Source of the DNA: Marasmius tenuissimus
Lineage: Eukaryota; Basidiomycota; Agaricomycetes; Agaricales; Marasmiaceae
Direction of reading: 5' to 3'
Assembly: GCA_029532415.1 (NCBI GenBank)
Contig: JAQOTA010000052.1
Coordinates: forward strand, 1,860,001-1,924,000
DNA: 64,000 nucleotides
In this document: positions 38,988 to 51,118 of the stretch, one piece after another
How positions within the stretch are numbered: the first letter of the stretch is position 1
How the letters are laid out: the number at the start of each line of letters is the position of its first letter
Position numbers and translations under genes: made by a program
The notes under the pieces: generated by a model
The model's input: only the letters and a program-made list of their open reading frames with translations
What the model was told of the DNA's origin: nothing
Databases searched by the model: none

Positions 38988-41900
38988 TCATGGTCGATCT
39001 CGTCTCGGTCGTGTCGTCGTGAGTAACACCTGAGCATTGCCTTGGGCTTTGTCACATTTTTGTGCGATCCGGTGGGATATTTCTACCGCGCGTTCGAGGA
39101 AGGGCCTACAGGGTGAAGACGCCGGTGTATGTTTCAGTAAGTCTGATAGAAGATCAGTGAGTTGAGATCAGAATACAAGTGAGTCAAGCACGTACCCCGA
39201 TACAACAATGCGTATCTCGTCACCCTCTGGACAGGCAATATCGCCAAGTCACGGACGTTGTAGATCCTCTTATTGCTCTTGCCACCGATAACCGTGCCTC
39301 CGCCTGCGCTAACAGTCGAAGAACCTGGACTTCCAAGGGCAGCTGAAGAGGCAGGTGTGGATGGGCCTCTCGGAACCGGGCACCCATCGGCAGAATAAAA
39401 CCCTTCATCCGTGTCGTGCCCACTGCTCGTCGTAGCACTATTCGTCCCGTTGCTATGGTTGTTTAAGTCTCCGTAACTAAACAGCGGACTCGTGTCTACA
39501 AGAGGAAGAGTTGGCACGGGCGGGGGCGGGGGCGGCACAGTACGTCTGCCAGAAGGAAAAGACTTGCGCCAATAATCCGATAGACTTCGTTTTAAACCCG
39601 ATCCTAACGAAGTCTCGTCCCCGGACACCTCTGGCACGCCAGAGACTGCTGAATGCGAACGAGAGCGGGGACCGCCAAACAGGGAAGCACTTTTGCTTCG
39701 CTCAGCTTTGTCGTCCGGAGAAATCGAAGGTGAAGAAGAAGCAAATTTCGACCGTTTGAGCTTGACCGACTTGGAACGTTCAAACCCGCTGCCAAGGCTG
39801 GCTTCGGAATCATTTCTCCTCTTCCCGACTCCGACCAAGTTTAGTAGCCGCACCCTTGAACTTGAGCGGGAAACGGTAACCTTCTCCTTCTCAATCTCGA
39901 TCTCCTGCTCGTAAACCACGTCCGTATCCTTCGGGGGGACCGGAGGGGGTTCCTCACACCTCGCGGAAGGGATCCGCGGTAAAGGTGGTCGTTTTTCTTC
40001 GCGGGCCTTTGCCTTCGAAAACGACTGCATGTGATGAGGGGAAGAGGGTGGTGTTAATATTGATAGCGGCCTTACAGGATGAACCCGCAACGCTCTCGGG
40101 GGCGTCTGATGGTTCCCATGTAGCGTGGAGACTGATGCATTGGGTGATGTGGGCGATGGAGGAAGCGGAGTCATGGAAAAAGTAGGCGATCCTGCTAAAC
40201 GTAAAGACGAGGTGGAAAAGCCGGAATGTCCGGATTCGGACTTTCGTGTTGTATGTCGTTGAGGTGATGCAGACTCCATTATGGCAGTTGACGATGGTGA
40301 CGGAGTGAGCTTCCCTTCGGTAAACTTGGTTTTACTCAATCTTCTGCGTTTGTTGTGGCCACCTTCACTAGGACCGATGAACCAACCGCCGACCACACCA
40401 CACCAACCGACAAACACCTTTTCAACTTCCTCCTCGTTCTCCGCGAATGCTCGGGCAGCTCCCATCACGCTGGGGTCCGATTCAAATTTAGAAATGAGAG
40501 TGTGGGAAGTTGCGATCAAGGAAAGAAGATAAGAGTGCATGAGAGGCGGTGGGGGATGGCGAGGCCATGAAAGCTGGCATTTTTTGGGGCGTTTGGAATC
40601 CTGTGAGTGGAGCGGTACGGTCACTGCGACCGACGTGCAAGGCGAACTGTCCAGTAAGACCAAGAGCGAAGCGAGATAATTCCTCTCTGTCCTCAGGAGA
40701 TCGCGAGTGATGAGCAGTGCATGAAGAGCCGAAGACCACTCGTTCTCGGCCGTTGGAGGACTGAAGGGCAAGGGGGCATACAAATCTGGAAAGTTGGGCG
40801 CTGAGGGAACTCGTAAGTGGAAATCTGACGTCGATGGCGCTGTATGATAGAATGAAGAGGCATCCTCTACAGAGAGCGCGTATTCCTCTTCATAGTCACT
40901 AGCGTATGACGATTCTACGGTGTGATTGAAGTGGAAGAAGTCCTCCCCATCATCAGAGCCAGTGAACGGTGGAGTTTCTGAGTCCACATAAATGCTTGCC
41001 CTCCTCATAGCTTCTACCTGCTTGACAAAGCCCTCATCGTCGAGCTCTGTGTTGGTCATAGCCATAGCCAATGTCCACCGACGTGAAACAGGTGCACTAT
41101 TCCGCCTGTGGGCATGTGAGAGTCCGAGACTTAATGGGTCACTTTCACGATGAATAGGTTGGCTGTGAAACATGGGTTGAGGACGAGGTTGGGGACGCGA
41201 AAGGGGCAAAGCAGGTTGTTCATGGAAAGGCTGGGCTTGAGGTAATGGCGGCAGGGGCGAGGGCGTGTAAGGCAGTTGGTCATGAACTGGGTCCAAGTCG
41301 TACACTGTCCGAGGCGGAGGAGAAGGAGCCAGGGCACGATATCGAGATGACTCGTCCACATCAACATCTGAGTCGGGTTCTTCAGGACCCAGAGTGAATT
41401 TCTTGTGCTTGCTCGTCGCGCTCGACCTGGTCATCGGCTATTCAGGGCCCATGATATCAGCACAAAGCAATGATAACACTTCAAAAGCAATCAGACCTCG
41501 TCTGCAGAAAGGTTCTTCTTCCTTCTGAGTGACCACGAAACATTCCAGTTAATCGTTGCGCGTCTTCTCGGAGGACTGTCGAGTAAGACATTGGGACTGG
41601 ATGAGACGTTCATGGCGGTGGTGGTGGTGGGGGGAAGAGAAGCATAATTGCTGGTTGCTGCATCTGGCTGCTTTCTAGCTTTGGTTAATTTGCGTGCCGT
41701 TACACCCGAGCTTGCCACCGGAACGTCCCTCTGCGCATCCAATCCCTCACCTAAATGGGAGATAAGCGGGATACCACCGTTCATACTGAGAATGGTCCCT
41801 ATTCTCGCTGTAGGAGGTAGCGAGTTCGACCTAGAGCGCTGGGTGAGGCTGCGAGACGAACGTGCCTCCGTTCGGAACCTGGGTCGACCTGCAGTGGATC

Positions 41901-42042
41901 TTGATGTATTGTGAAACGAATACGGGAAATTCGAGATCTCTGCTGGTGGAGGTGAATGAACAATGTAGCCCAGCTCTGTTGGCGGTGGTGGTCGATATGA
42001 AGGAGGAGGATGGGAAGCCTTTTTGAGCTTCCTCGTCGACAT
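38988..42042 (-). CDS. Rho guanine nucleotide exchange factor with interrupted DH domain
   Basis: Three exons (41497-42042, 39196-41437, 38988-39142) give 980 residues. The first about 410 residues are disordered and Pro/Ser-rich, with polyproline runs and basic patches (MSTRKLKKASHPPPSYRP). A Dbl-homology domain begins near residue 415 with SSALHALLITRDLLRTERNY (CR1 helix). Its final helices appear only near residue 915 as LAILPVQRVTRYALLYR, DLLKHTP and ERAVEISHRIAQKCDKAQ (CR3 and last helix). In between lie about 500 mostly disordered residues with Ser/Arg motifs and polyproline. The protein stops soon after the DH end, with no PH domain. RhoGEFs activate Rho/Rac/Cdc42 GTPases in polarity and wall growth. 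The start at 42042 was chosen over an upstream in-frame Met at 42093 for its typical basic beginning. Confidence 0.82.
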
Positions 42043-43446
42043 CGCTGAGCGTTGAAGACGAGCAACGCCGCTGTCGACGACGTGAATGAACAACGAAAAA
42101 AGGCCGAAAGCCGTACAACAAGGTCAATTGAAAACGTGACGTCACACACAGATCTGACATCGACGATTTACGTGATTGGCGCTTATTCCGCGCTTAGCCA
42201 CTTTGCCTCAAGTTCTTTCCCTCTAATCTCCAATCTCGCGTCCCAGTCATTCTATCTCTGAAGTATAGGAGATGATACGAAGAGTCTTATCCTCGCCACA
42301 TCCACCCGTGGGACGTAAATTCTTCATCTCAACCAGACAATCGTGGAAAGTCTCTCAGCCATCATAATATCAACGCGGCGATATGATGCAAGGTCAAAGG
42401 AAGCATCCGGAAGTTGGGATAATCCCCTCCTCGTTTTCTCCCCTGAAATCATTGTTGACGTGCCCATGCAGTTCCATTACGCCCACCTGCAATGATTACA
42501 AGGGTATAGTGTCCGTGTAACACGTTCTTTAGGTCTAGTGAGGCTCGAGACTTGGTCACCCGCCCTCCGGGGGAGCACATGAACACGGGACGGAAGAACT
42601 GCGCAACGCGGGAAAGACCTGAAAAGGCATCATATCCGTTGTCCAAGAGATAATGCAGGGTCTGGACAATGCCCAGGGATGTCATCGAGGAAGTCAGAGT
42701 CGCCTGCATTCTGCAAGTCAGACCTGGGTAGGCTTCGTACTTCTTACAACTTCCGACAGCGTTGACGAGTTGTTTCCAGCTATACAGGAGAGTCTACAGC
42801 CGCATCCTGCGGCCTCTGACGTTTTACCGGTTGCCTGAGCGAACCTACCTCAGCCTGAGTCTCTAATCACCATACATCATTTATGATGCGCTTTTCGCAA
42901 TTGGTATCGAGGTGAAAGAGGGGAAAAGAAAGCCGGCAACAATTCGAGAATCTCAAGTGCATTTGCTCACTTGTTCACTAATCCAGCAGCAACCATCAGA
43001 GGTCTCGATCGAAGTCAGCGACTCCGTGCCTCTCATCTCCGTGCCAAGGGCTCGGTAAGCAATCCTGGGGCAAACAAGGGCAATTGTTGTAGATATGTGT
43101 CGGGAGAAGCCCCGGAGACTCGGGAGGAGAGGAGCGACATATCGGCGTTTCTGGACCCACAACAGGTTGCGTCGATACGATCGGCCCTGATCGTGGTCCC
43201 TCGGGGGTTACCGGACCTCCAGCCACCGAGATTTGAGGACACCAAGTTCAGCCTCAAAGTCAAAGCTTCACTAGCCGCAATATTAAATGTTAGATGCCGC
43301 TTCAAGCCCTCATTCGTTCTCATAGTTCCTCATGACTCTGGTCCTCAGACATGGAATAATACAAGCGCTAGTTACCATTACAGCCTTTATTTACTTTTGA
43401 ATTGAACGTGACTAACCAATAACCCCTGCAAAGACTACCGCCGCAT
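42043..43446. other. Intergenic region, no gene recognised
   Basis: About 1.4 kb between the RhoGEF promoter side and the stop of the second membrane protein (both minus). The open frames 42971-43405 (plus) and 43033-43323 (minus) overlap and show no conserved pattern. Confidence 0.45.
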
Positions 43447-45039
43447 TTACTTCGACTCCCCGGACCCGTTTTCTCGGTGGCGCAGTCCATCCTCCACCTC
43501 TGGAACAGTAGGAATCTCGTGAACGCCAGGAGACGGAACGCGCATCACTGCAGCCGAAAGATGGACTACTTCCTGTTTGTGCGACTTCTCCTTGTCCTGT
43601 GCTTCCAGAGTCTTCGTGCTTGTCGTACCGCCCGAGGTGGTAGAAGGCTGTAGACCGAGGGCCATAGATCGTTCAGTGGCCAAGAAGTTGTCACCATCAA
43701 TGAAGTCCAAATTCGTCCCAGTATTTGCCCTGCCCGTGGTCTTCCACAGCTGATACGACCGCATAGATATCCTCACAGAAATAGAACAGAACACGATACC
43801 TGTCAGATAGGAAAATAGGAGTGGAGTAATGGAGCACATCAGTTCCAATCAGTCCACCGAGGAATGAACGAGTCGTCGAATCAGAACGTACCGACAGCGG
43901 GCGGTGATGCCTCCTGCATCACGAACTGGCCGTTGTGATCCAAAGCGTATAGCACAATCAGGCAAAGCAACAGTGCCATGTAGGCTGCGGCAGACTCTAC
44001 GACGATTCTTGCCACTGGAATAAGGCTGGACTGTGATCCCTGAGAACGTAATCCTGCCCTTCGAGAACTCCTCTCCTGTTTCCAGATCCGATAGGCGATA
44101 AGACCGGTCGTTAATGCGTTCTGCGCGAACGCGGTGGCGTAGATGGTGTTCATCCAATGAACGAGGGCCGGGCCGAAGATTGTACCGAGAGGGACTTTGG
44201 TGAACAGATACAGAGCTACACAATTCGAGACTGTAGTAAGGTTGGTATGCCGATGAGCTCTCGGTCCGACTTCGAAGTCCAGGTTTCATAACACTCACTG
44301 ATGCTAACGATAAGTAACAGCACGGGCAGGATAACCACCAAGATGCTGTTATCCCATACCAAGTAACATCGGTAAATCTATGTCGAGTGGCATTCGGTTT
44401 AGTCCAATCTGCTACTCGGATCCGCCCGCACACAGTGGCACTGGGGGAGCCTGAACATATACTCACCACAAGCGAGTCTCCCATCCAGGTCATTAAAGCG
44501 TTGAGGACGCCGTGCGTGACATTGTCAGGGCGGCCCAGATCATTAAAATAAGCCGTGGGACCAACAGTCTCGCGGAGGTAGACGTAGCCGCGAAGCAGGC
44601 GATATAGATTCACCCCTAGTTTCAAAGTATATGAGTATTCAATGGCTTTTGATAGACTAGGCACGAACCGACATGAGCCGTACAGTTGATGTACATGACT
44701 ATGGTCGCAATGAAGAATATCTGCGGAGCTGAGGTTAGTCTGAATCGTGTTGGTCGCATGAACCCACTCTATGAACCCACCTTAGCCGGCCTCGTGTGTA
44801 ACATCCCTTTTTTCAATGTCATATAGAAAGAACAAAAGAAAAGACATGTGTAAATTCCTGGAAACGAAGAGCGGGGGACGGTGAGACTGGGTCGGGTCGC
44901 TTTCACTGGTGCTTACCATAAACAAGGGTCTGGAAATAAGTACTGCATTAGTGCCAGTCAAAACTACGGACACGAGGAAACTCACCTCAAACCATACTGC
45001 TAGTGCACCAGCAACGTCAAGGGGAAGGTTTTTCGCCAT
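43447..45039 (-). CDS. Multi-pass membrane protein, basidiomycete family (copy 2)
   Basis: Paralogue of the gene at 36154-37571. It starts MAKNLPLDVAGALAVWFE; after introns come TLVYG, IYTCLFFCSFYMTLKKG, IFFIATIVMYINCTAHV, NLYRLLRGYVYLRETVG, the IYRCYLVW block, SNCVALYLFTKVPLGTIFGP, ALVHWMNTIYATAFAQNA, ARIVVESAAAYMALLLCLIV and GIVFCSISVRISMRSYQLW. About seven membrane segments are expected. Intron positions agree with copy 1, so the pair arose by DNA-level duplication. Its C-terminal tail is longer and more polar than in copy 1 and diverges completely, which suggests different cytoplasmic partners. The two copies converge on each other across the RhoGEF gene. Confidence 0.82.
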
Positions 45040-46037
45040 CGAAGGCGAAAAGGATGGAGGGTCCCAATGCGGGGTGGGCAGAAAGAAAATGAATGCGAGA
45101 GGCTAGGGTGGAAACGTTATCTTATACTCGTCCTCGCATCCCATTCCCAAGGTTGCCTAAGGACATGTAGTGGAGCGATGAAATGAATGCCTTTCCACGT
45201 GAGGATTGAAACGATGAAGGCGCATATTGTGATACCCGAGGTTGGCGTTTATTCCAGACCGATGCCAACGCCAGTACCTACAGCGATTACTACGTACACC
45301 GCCGGCGGTACCTCGCCGATCGGAACAGTACGGTTTCTGAGTACCTTTGTAGATTGAAGAGTCGTGAAGGTTTCTAAGTTCATTCAAAAGCTGAGGAAAG
45401 CCAGAAGTTCTCAAAGTCAGGCCTGCTGAGAGCGGCACATTTCTGCGTTAATTCCATAGAATGAAGTGGCAACCAGTTCGACCAAAGCAGGCATCCTCTT
45501 GTTATCGGTTAAAACATTGAGGCAACTTGGCAGACAAAGGACGTTAGGAGGACGTTCAGTACCAAATTGAGCGTAGTTTTTCTACCCAGAATCTGAACAT
45601 ATAATCCCGCCTATTGACTTACAGTCAGATGAACCGGGTTATTTTGAGGGAGGGCCTTACCGGCAACCAAAGTAGGTGCTAGGACCATTAAGGACCTGTA
45701 GAAAAGTGCGACTTGAAAGGACTGATGAATCGGTCAAAGCGAATGGGTGAGATGACCGTACAAGATGGAAGATGTCGAGTTAATCGATAACTGAGTCAGC
45801 GCTAACGCATAATGGATGCACACTTCATCAATCACTGAATTTTCCATCTTTACCTTTCGTGTATATATCGTGTATATATACAGTTAGAGCTAGAGTAGCA
45901 TCAATAAGACTAGAAGATGAGTGAGTGAAGTATAGGGTCAGCGAAAAAGAAGAATCTCGAGAAGTTAGTATACAACGAAAGTAAAGTTGAGCTTGTAATG
46001 TTACAGAAGATAAGCAAACAGTCCCAAAAGTTCATCT
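45040..46037. other. Intergenic region
   Basis: About 1 kb. At 45858-45885 there is a short repeated TA-rich motif (GTGTATATAT twice). Around 45160-45330 the minus strand has fragments resembling membrane segments separated by stops, perhaps a decayed gene. No intact gene is seen. Confidence 0.4.
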
Positions 46038-49000
46038 TCACTCGGAATCGTCGTCATAGAGCACAATGTACTCGTCTGCATCTTCTGCAGGTACTTGTTC
46101 ACGAGAATCTTCCCATTCTTCATCGCCTTCTTCGTCAGAGTCGACGCTAAGGAGCGATATGGAGGAGGTATCGGTATCTGACTCAACCTCAGCAGTCAAA
46201 GATGACGATCTGGAGATGGTGTCGTTGGCGTCGTTGGCCGCTTGTGGCATGACAATCACCGATGAAGACGACATCGACTTGAACTCGTCAGACGATTCGC
46301 CGGATTCGTGGTGGTCTTCCTGGTCATGAGTGCCTTTGACGACAATACTGATGGAAAAAAGATACAGATTTAGTGAGGGGGAGGGAGGGAAGAGCAATGG
46401 GCACTTACTCAAACCAGATACTATCCCCAAACAGGTTACCGTCGCTATCCCTCAGCCTGTAGTACGCGACAAACCTACCCTCTCTTTCGGGTGCCTTGAG
46501 TTCTCCAGTGGAAACATCTACCTCTTTACCAGGGTCAACGCGACCAACCTTGACTGCCTTGTCGTTCGAGGACTTGTTCCGTGTAAGGTCATCGCCCCCA
46601 ACCCATACAAGTTCCGTGTTCTCATCCCAGTCCCTGGTGCTACTGTTCTTCATCCTCCAACTTTTGATAAATTCCGCTCCAGGTGGAAATATTTGGCCAT
46701 CGGGTATTGAGCGATCGGAGACGAACTTCGCTTCAAAAGGGAGGGGGCTAGAAACCGACAGTTGACGATTGAACGCGGAAATGAGGGGTTCTTGTTCATC
46801 GAGTTCTTTGGTGGGCTTCTCTTCACCCTTTGTCTCCTTCTCGACGGGTTCTTCGACCTCGGGCGGGTTGCTCTCCGAAGGCTCTTCGTTCAGGATCTCC
46901 CGCAAATTCAAAGCAGTCGATGATCTCGATACAGATGTGGGTCGGTTGAGGAGTTCACCCATCAGTGGCGAGGTAACAACACCAGGGGACATGGCGGTGA
47001 TGTCCAATTGCTCCGAAGCCTTGAGTGATTTCAGCAGATCCTTCTCGAATGAAGCCTGCTCCTCCTCTATTGCTGCACCGTCGTCTCCAGTCAGATGATT
47101 GACGCCACGGTTAAATCCCCAGAAGTTGTCCGCCTCGTCAGTTTCTTTCTGAACGGATGCTTCGCTGATGGGCACAGACATCGGCAATTGGACACGCGAC
47201 TCTCTGACTGTCTCGACAGGAAGAATTCTCGTTTGAGACTCTGTCTCTGAGATGATTCTGGCGCTGGAGGGTGCGATAACAGGGGAGGGAGCCGTAGTCG
47301 AAACGAGAGACGTAGGGATAGAGGAAGCTGAGATTGAGCTATCCGAAGGGGGGAGCGGGGCGACGAACCGATGCAACCAGCTGTTCATCCAGTCGGGGTA
47401 CTTTTCCTTGAAGGTCTCCCATTCAGTATGAGCAGGATGCGAGTCAATCGGCGTGGGGATACGGGGTGGTGGCGGCGGTGGAAGGTCAGGGAATGACGGA
47501 GTTGAACGAGATTCCGAGGGGCCCGCTGCAGAAACAATCTTTATCGCCTCAGGTGCGGCAGAAGACTCGGGTGTCGAGCGCCAAGGAGCGCGATCGTCAT
47601 GTCGGTCAGAAAAGGGAGCAACAAGATCAGGGATCGCCATGACTGGAGGTATCGGCCAAGAGTCATCAAGGGCCGCTTCTGTCTTAGGGAAAGGATCCGT
47701 AGAGAAGAGGGGGTCCCTCAACCTCGTATCGTGAGACTCCAGAGGGCTCGACGACAAAGGAACGATAAAAGGGTCAGGGAGATCATGAACAGTCAACGGA
47801 GGTAGGGTTTCCGGGGTCTCATTCGCGGATGTTGCCAACCATGGTGTGAAGGTCACTTTCTTCGGGGAAGGGGAAGGAACTCTCTGTGCAGGTTCTGTCA
47901 ACCTCCTCCAAAATGCTTCCGGATCCCACTCCTTCTCTTGGTTGACAACTCTGGGCGGTGTTGGGAGAACTGGAGGCGAACGTGAGATCGTGTAAGGAAC
48001 AGCGGGTTCACTGTGTTCAGCCGCCACGGGTCCGCGATAATCAATGTTCGGTGGGCTGATGCTTCTATCCGATTCCGCGTAAAAGAAAGGCGAAGGTGGT
48101 TTCACAGTCTGCGGTGGCAATGGAGCGTACCCATGTTCATACATGATGGGCGATGGGACGGTTGAGGCGTTAATGACCGAAGGCAGTCTTCGGGGCAGGG
48201 TTGGAAGGGGAGATTGGTCCTCACGACAAATCCGGTCGATTAACGGTGGCACTGGTGCAGGCGACAGGCCCTGAATCCTCCTCCTTACCTCACCGACAGT
48301 CTCGCTCGCAGGGCGAGCCGCCTTTGAGCGACCAACCTTGACGATGGTCGGTATAGCAGACTCTGGGTCCCGTAACTTGAGCATAGGATGACTGCTGGGG
48401 TGCACTGAGATCGGGTGGGCTTCACAGTCCTCGCAGAGGTCGAAGTCGGGGCATTGGGGGTGCATGCACTGCGGACGGTCAGCCAGACGCTCGAAATCGG
48501 CGGGAAAGAGACATACCTTGAACCTCACACCATAGATACCCTTCTGACAACTGTCGCAGACCGCATAATGCATAGGGCGGTCGGGCTGGACTCGACGCTG
48601 ATAAGGAGGGTGAGTTACGCAGACACCAATGCGACACTTTCTTTACTCACAATGAGCTGTTCGATGTTCTCCATACGGACAAATGTATGGCGAGGATGGT
48701 GGACATGCGTGATGGCGAAGCACCCTTCGCAAGTGTCAAAGTCGGGGCAATCGACACATTTCTACGTAGCAGATCGTCAACAATGATTGGTGCACGGATA
48801 AACAAGTGACTCACGTAGCGGCTTCCGCGTATCCTCGAATCACACAGATTACATGTCGCTGAGTGTACAGTGGGCTCGCTAGGAGCCTCAGGAGCCTCTG
48901 GGACAATTTGTGGTTCCGGGGCAGGAGTAGCCCTCGTGTTCGCGTCACGTTCGCCGCGTCCACTGTAGACCGTGTGCACCACAACCCTCCCAGGCTCTCT

Positions 49001-50792
49001 CACCTCAAAGAATTCGTGGAAGGGGTTATGCTGCTCAGCGCCTCCTGAAGAGATGCAGTTGGAGCATAGGTCGTAATCTGCAGACCAGAATATCAGCGCA
49101 CAGAACACGAATCAATCATGATGAATAGGCATCATACCGAGACAGTCCAAACATTTGTGTCTCACACCGCGGATGGGGATGACGTTGCAGGAGTCACATT
49201 GAACACCACCATGTGCGGGTAAAGTGTCCTGGGGTGCCGCAACAGGAGTAGCTCCGGGAATGTGCAATGGCGGAGAAGGCAAAGGGCGACTAGATGCCGT
49301 TGTCGATGGGGGTAGCAGGTGGGCCACTTGAGGTAATGGTGGAGGCGGGGACGCCGCAGGCGAATTCATGGGAACGTCCGCGTCAGCACCGTCCGACGTA
49401 GCACTTGTAGGTGTTTGCAAGTCAATAGACTGCGGACAATGACCACACGTCTGCCTCTTCCACTTGTGCGAATCGGAGCCAAAGGCACAAAGCGAGACGT
49501 CGGATTCCCTACACTCAGGGCACTAGTAGACATCGTGAGTACTTGCGAAAATTCGATGACAAAATAAACATACTGAATTAGAACCACATAATTCGCAGCC
49601 GTACCAGTGGCCTTGCTTGAGCTTTGAGCACAACCAACACCATTTATAGATGCATAGTGATGGGTAGATGGGTGTGGCGGTGGAAGGTGAGACGGGTTTG
49701 TTAGCCGGTAGAGGAGGGGGAGAGGACGACATATTCTGTGGTTGACTCGACAGTGACTGAGAGGGATCTGAGGGAGATTCACACGGCCTCACTGAGCAAG
49801 CGTGTTTATAACCACCATCGGCACATTCGACATGAGGGAAGTATGAACTGCCTGCGCCGCACTCGAAGCACTGATAAGAGATGCGTTAGCGACGCTCCAA
49901 AGGCCTCCATGAAACAACTTACAAAGATCGCAGCACACCGCTGACACCCAAATGAAGGACCGGTCTTTAACGCCGTGGCACAGCTTGCACACAAGGGTGA
50001 TGCTGGCGGCAGCGAGTTTGAGATAGGCTTGGCCGGAAGGGCAGGAACATTGCGTGTTTGCGCATCCTCCAGCCTCGCATTCACTTTCTCCAGGTCCTCC
50101 TTGAATGAAAGAACGAGCGACTTGATCTCCTGGAGTCCTTCGCAACAGAAGGTTGGCACGTGCACAGGCGCTTGGATCTGCTGCGGTGACTTTGGCGGCG
50201 ACCTCGGCGTAAGCGGCCTTGGTGTCGCTTGTGCAGACTGTGACGGGGTTGAAACAGAAGAGAAGATGATTGGAGGTGGGGGGATTAGCGAGAATGAAAT
50301 GGGTGTGAAGCCATTCGTGGAGTATGGATCTGGGAGGGTCGAAGCGATAGATGTAGCTGGGGTCGACGAGATAGACGATGTACCGGAAGTGAATGGAGAG
50401 GGGAGAGCTGGAAGCTTGTGAGGAGTCTCGTCATACACAAAGAACTTGAGCAACGGATTGGACCATATTCCTTTCGTGCTGGCATGACTAGCCACAGCCC
50501 TCTGATAGTCCTCTTGACCATGAACTTCTCTAGCCAACAGTATCCTCGACTTCGAGACTGTCGAATCCGGAGAGAATAGCAACTTGGAGAGGTAATAGTT
50601 GTGACTTATGGGAAATACACGATACAGCTGCGTTTGGGAGAGGAGTCAGCATGCTAAGCGCCTACTTTGTGGCCTGGTGAAGATAGTGAGACTTACTTGG
50701 TGATATATTTGATGAAATGAAGGAAAGACTGTCGAATCAGAAAAGGTGAACTTACGGGTTTCCCCGCGATACGTAGCTTTGACGGTGAACAT
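46038..50792 (-). CDS. NBR1: NBR1-type selective autophagy receptor with PB1, zinc fingers, FW domain and LIR
   Basis: About a dozen exons and roughly 1,400 residues. The N-terminus is a PB1 domain (MFTVKATYRGETRKFTF), followed by a linker with a coiled-coil-like helix (LQEIKSLVLSFKEDLEKVNA). Five cysteine segments follow: CASCATALKTGPSFGCQRC; CWLCSKLKQGHWYGCELC; CDSCNVIPIRGVRHKCLDC with DYDLCSNC; CNLCDSRIRGSRYKCVDC with DFDTCEGC; and CDSCQKGIYGVRFK with DFDLCEDC. The last three are good ZZ fingers. After a long disordered part comes the FW (four-tryptophan) domain: FIKSWRMKNSSTRDW and TELVWVGGD. The last residues EDADEYIVLYDDDSE form an acidic LC3/Atg8-interacting motif (YIVL). No UBA domain is visible. 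Inferred role: bringing cargo to Atg8 membranes. The start at 50792 is preferred to 50840 because the TATA box at 50854-50863 is too close to the latter. Confidence 0.88.
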
Positions 50793-51118
50793 GGAAGTGG
50801 AAGTCGAGGGGAAAGAGAAGTGGCAATGACAAGCGCCCATTACGCAGTCCTCTCATATATATAGTCCTGACCACGTGGTGCCCCCGTCCAGTAGCCGGCT
50901 CCAACTGCGCCAATTGACCGAGCTAGCCTTTTTCGATTCAAATCGACTCACATCTTCATTTGACAAGGTGATCTATAGCAATCTACAGCAATGGCGTATC
51001 TATATTGTCTCTATCATCTGCAATATGGATCAAGCGGGTACAACCTCAGTGATTGATGCCCATCCTCTGCGAAATGGGAAGTATTGTCAGCTCTGTGCAT
51101 GCCCAACGAGGAGTTGAC
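50793..51118. other. Intergenic, NBR1 promoter side
   Basis: 326 bases between the NBR1 start and the O-methyltransferase stop (both minus). It holds the NBR1 TATA box and nothing else I can identify. Confidence 0.5.
50854..50863 (-). promoter_or_regulatory. TATA box of NBR1 gene
   Basis: On the minus strand the sequence reads TATATATGAG inside a longer TA run, about 62-71 bases before the ATG at 50792. Confidence 0.55.

Noticed and set aside
42971..43405. Plus-strand 144-codon frame downstream of the second membrane protein
   Set aside because: Overlaps an equally long minus-strand frame; neither shows conserved or periodic features.
50793..50840. Upstream Met for NBR1 at 50840
   Set aside because: It lies only about 14-23 bases from the TATA box, and the PB1 domain begins at the downstream Met.
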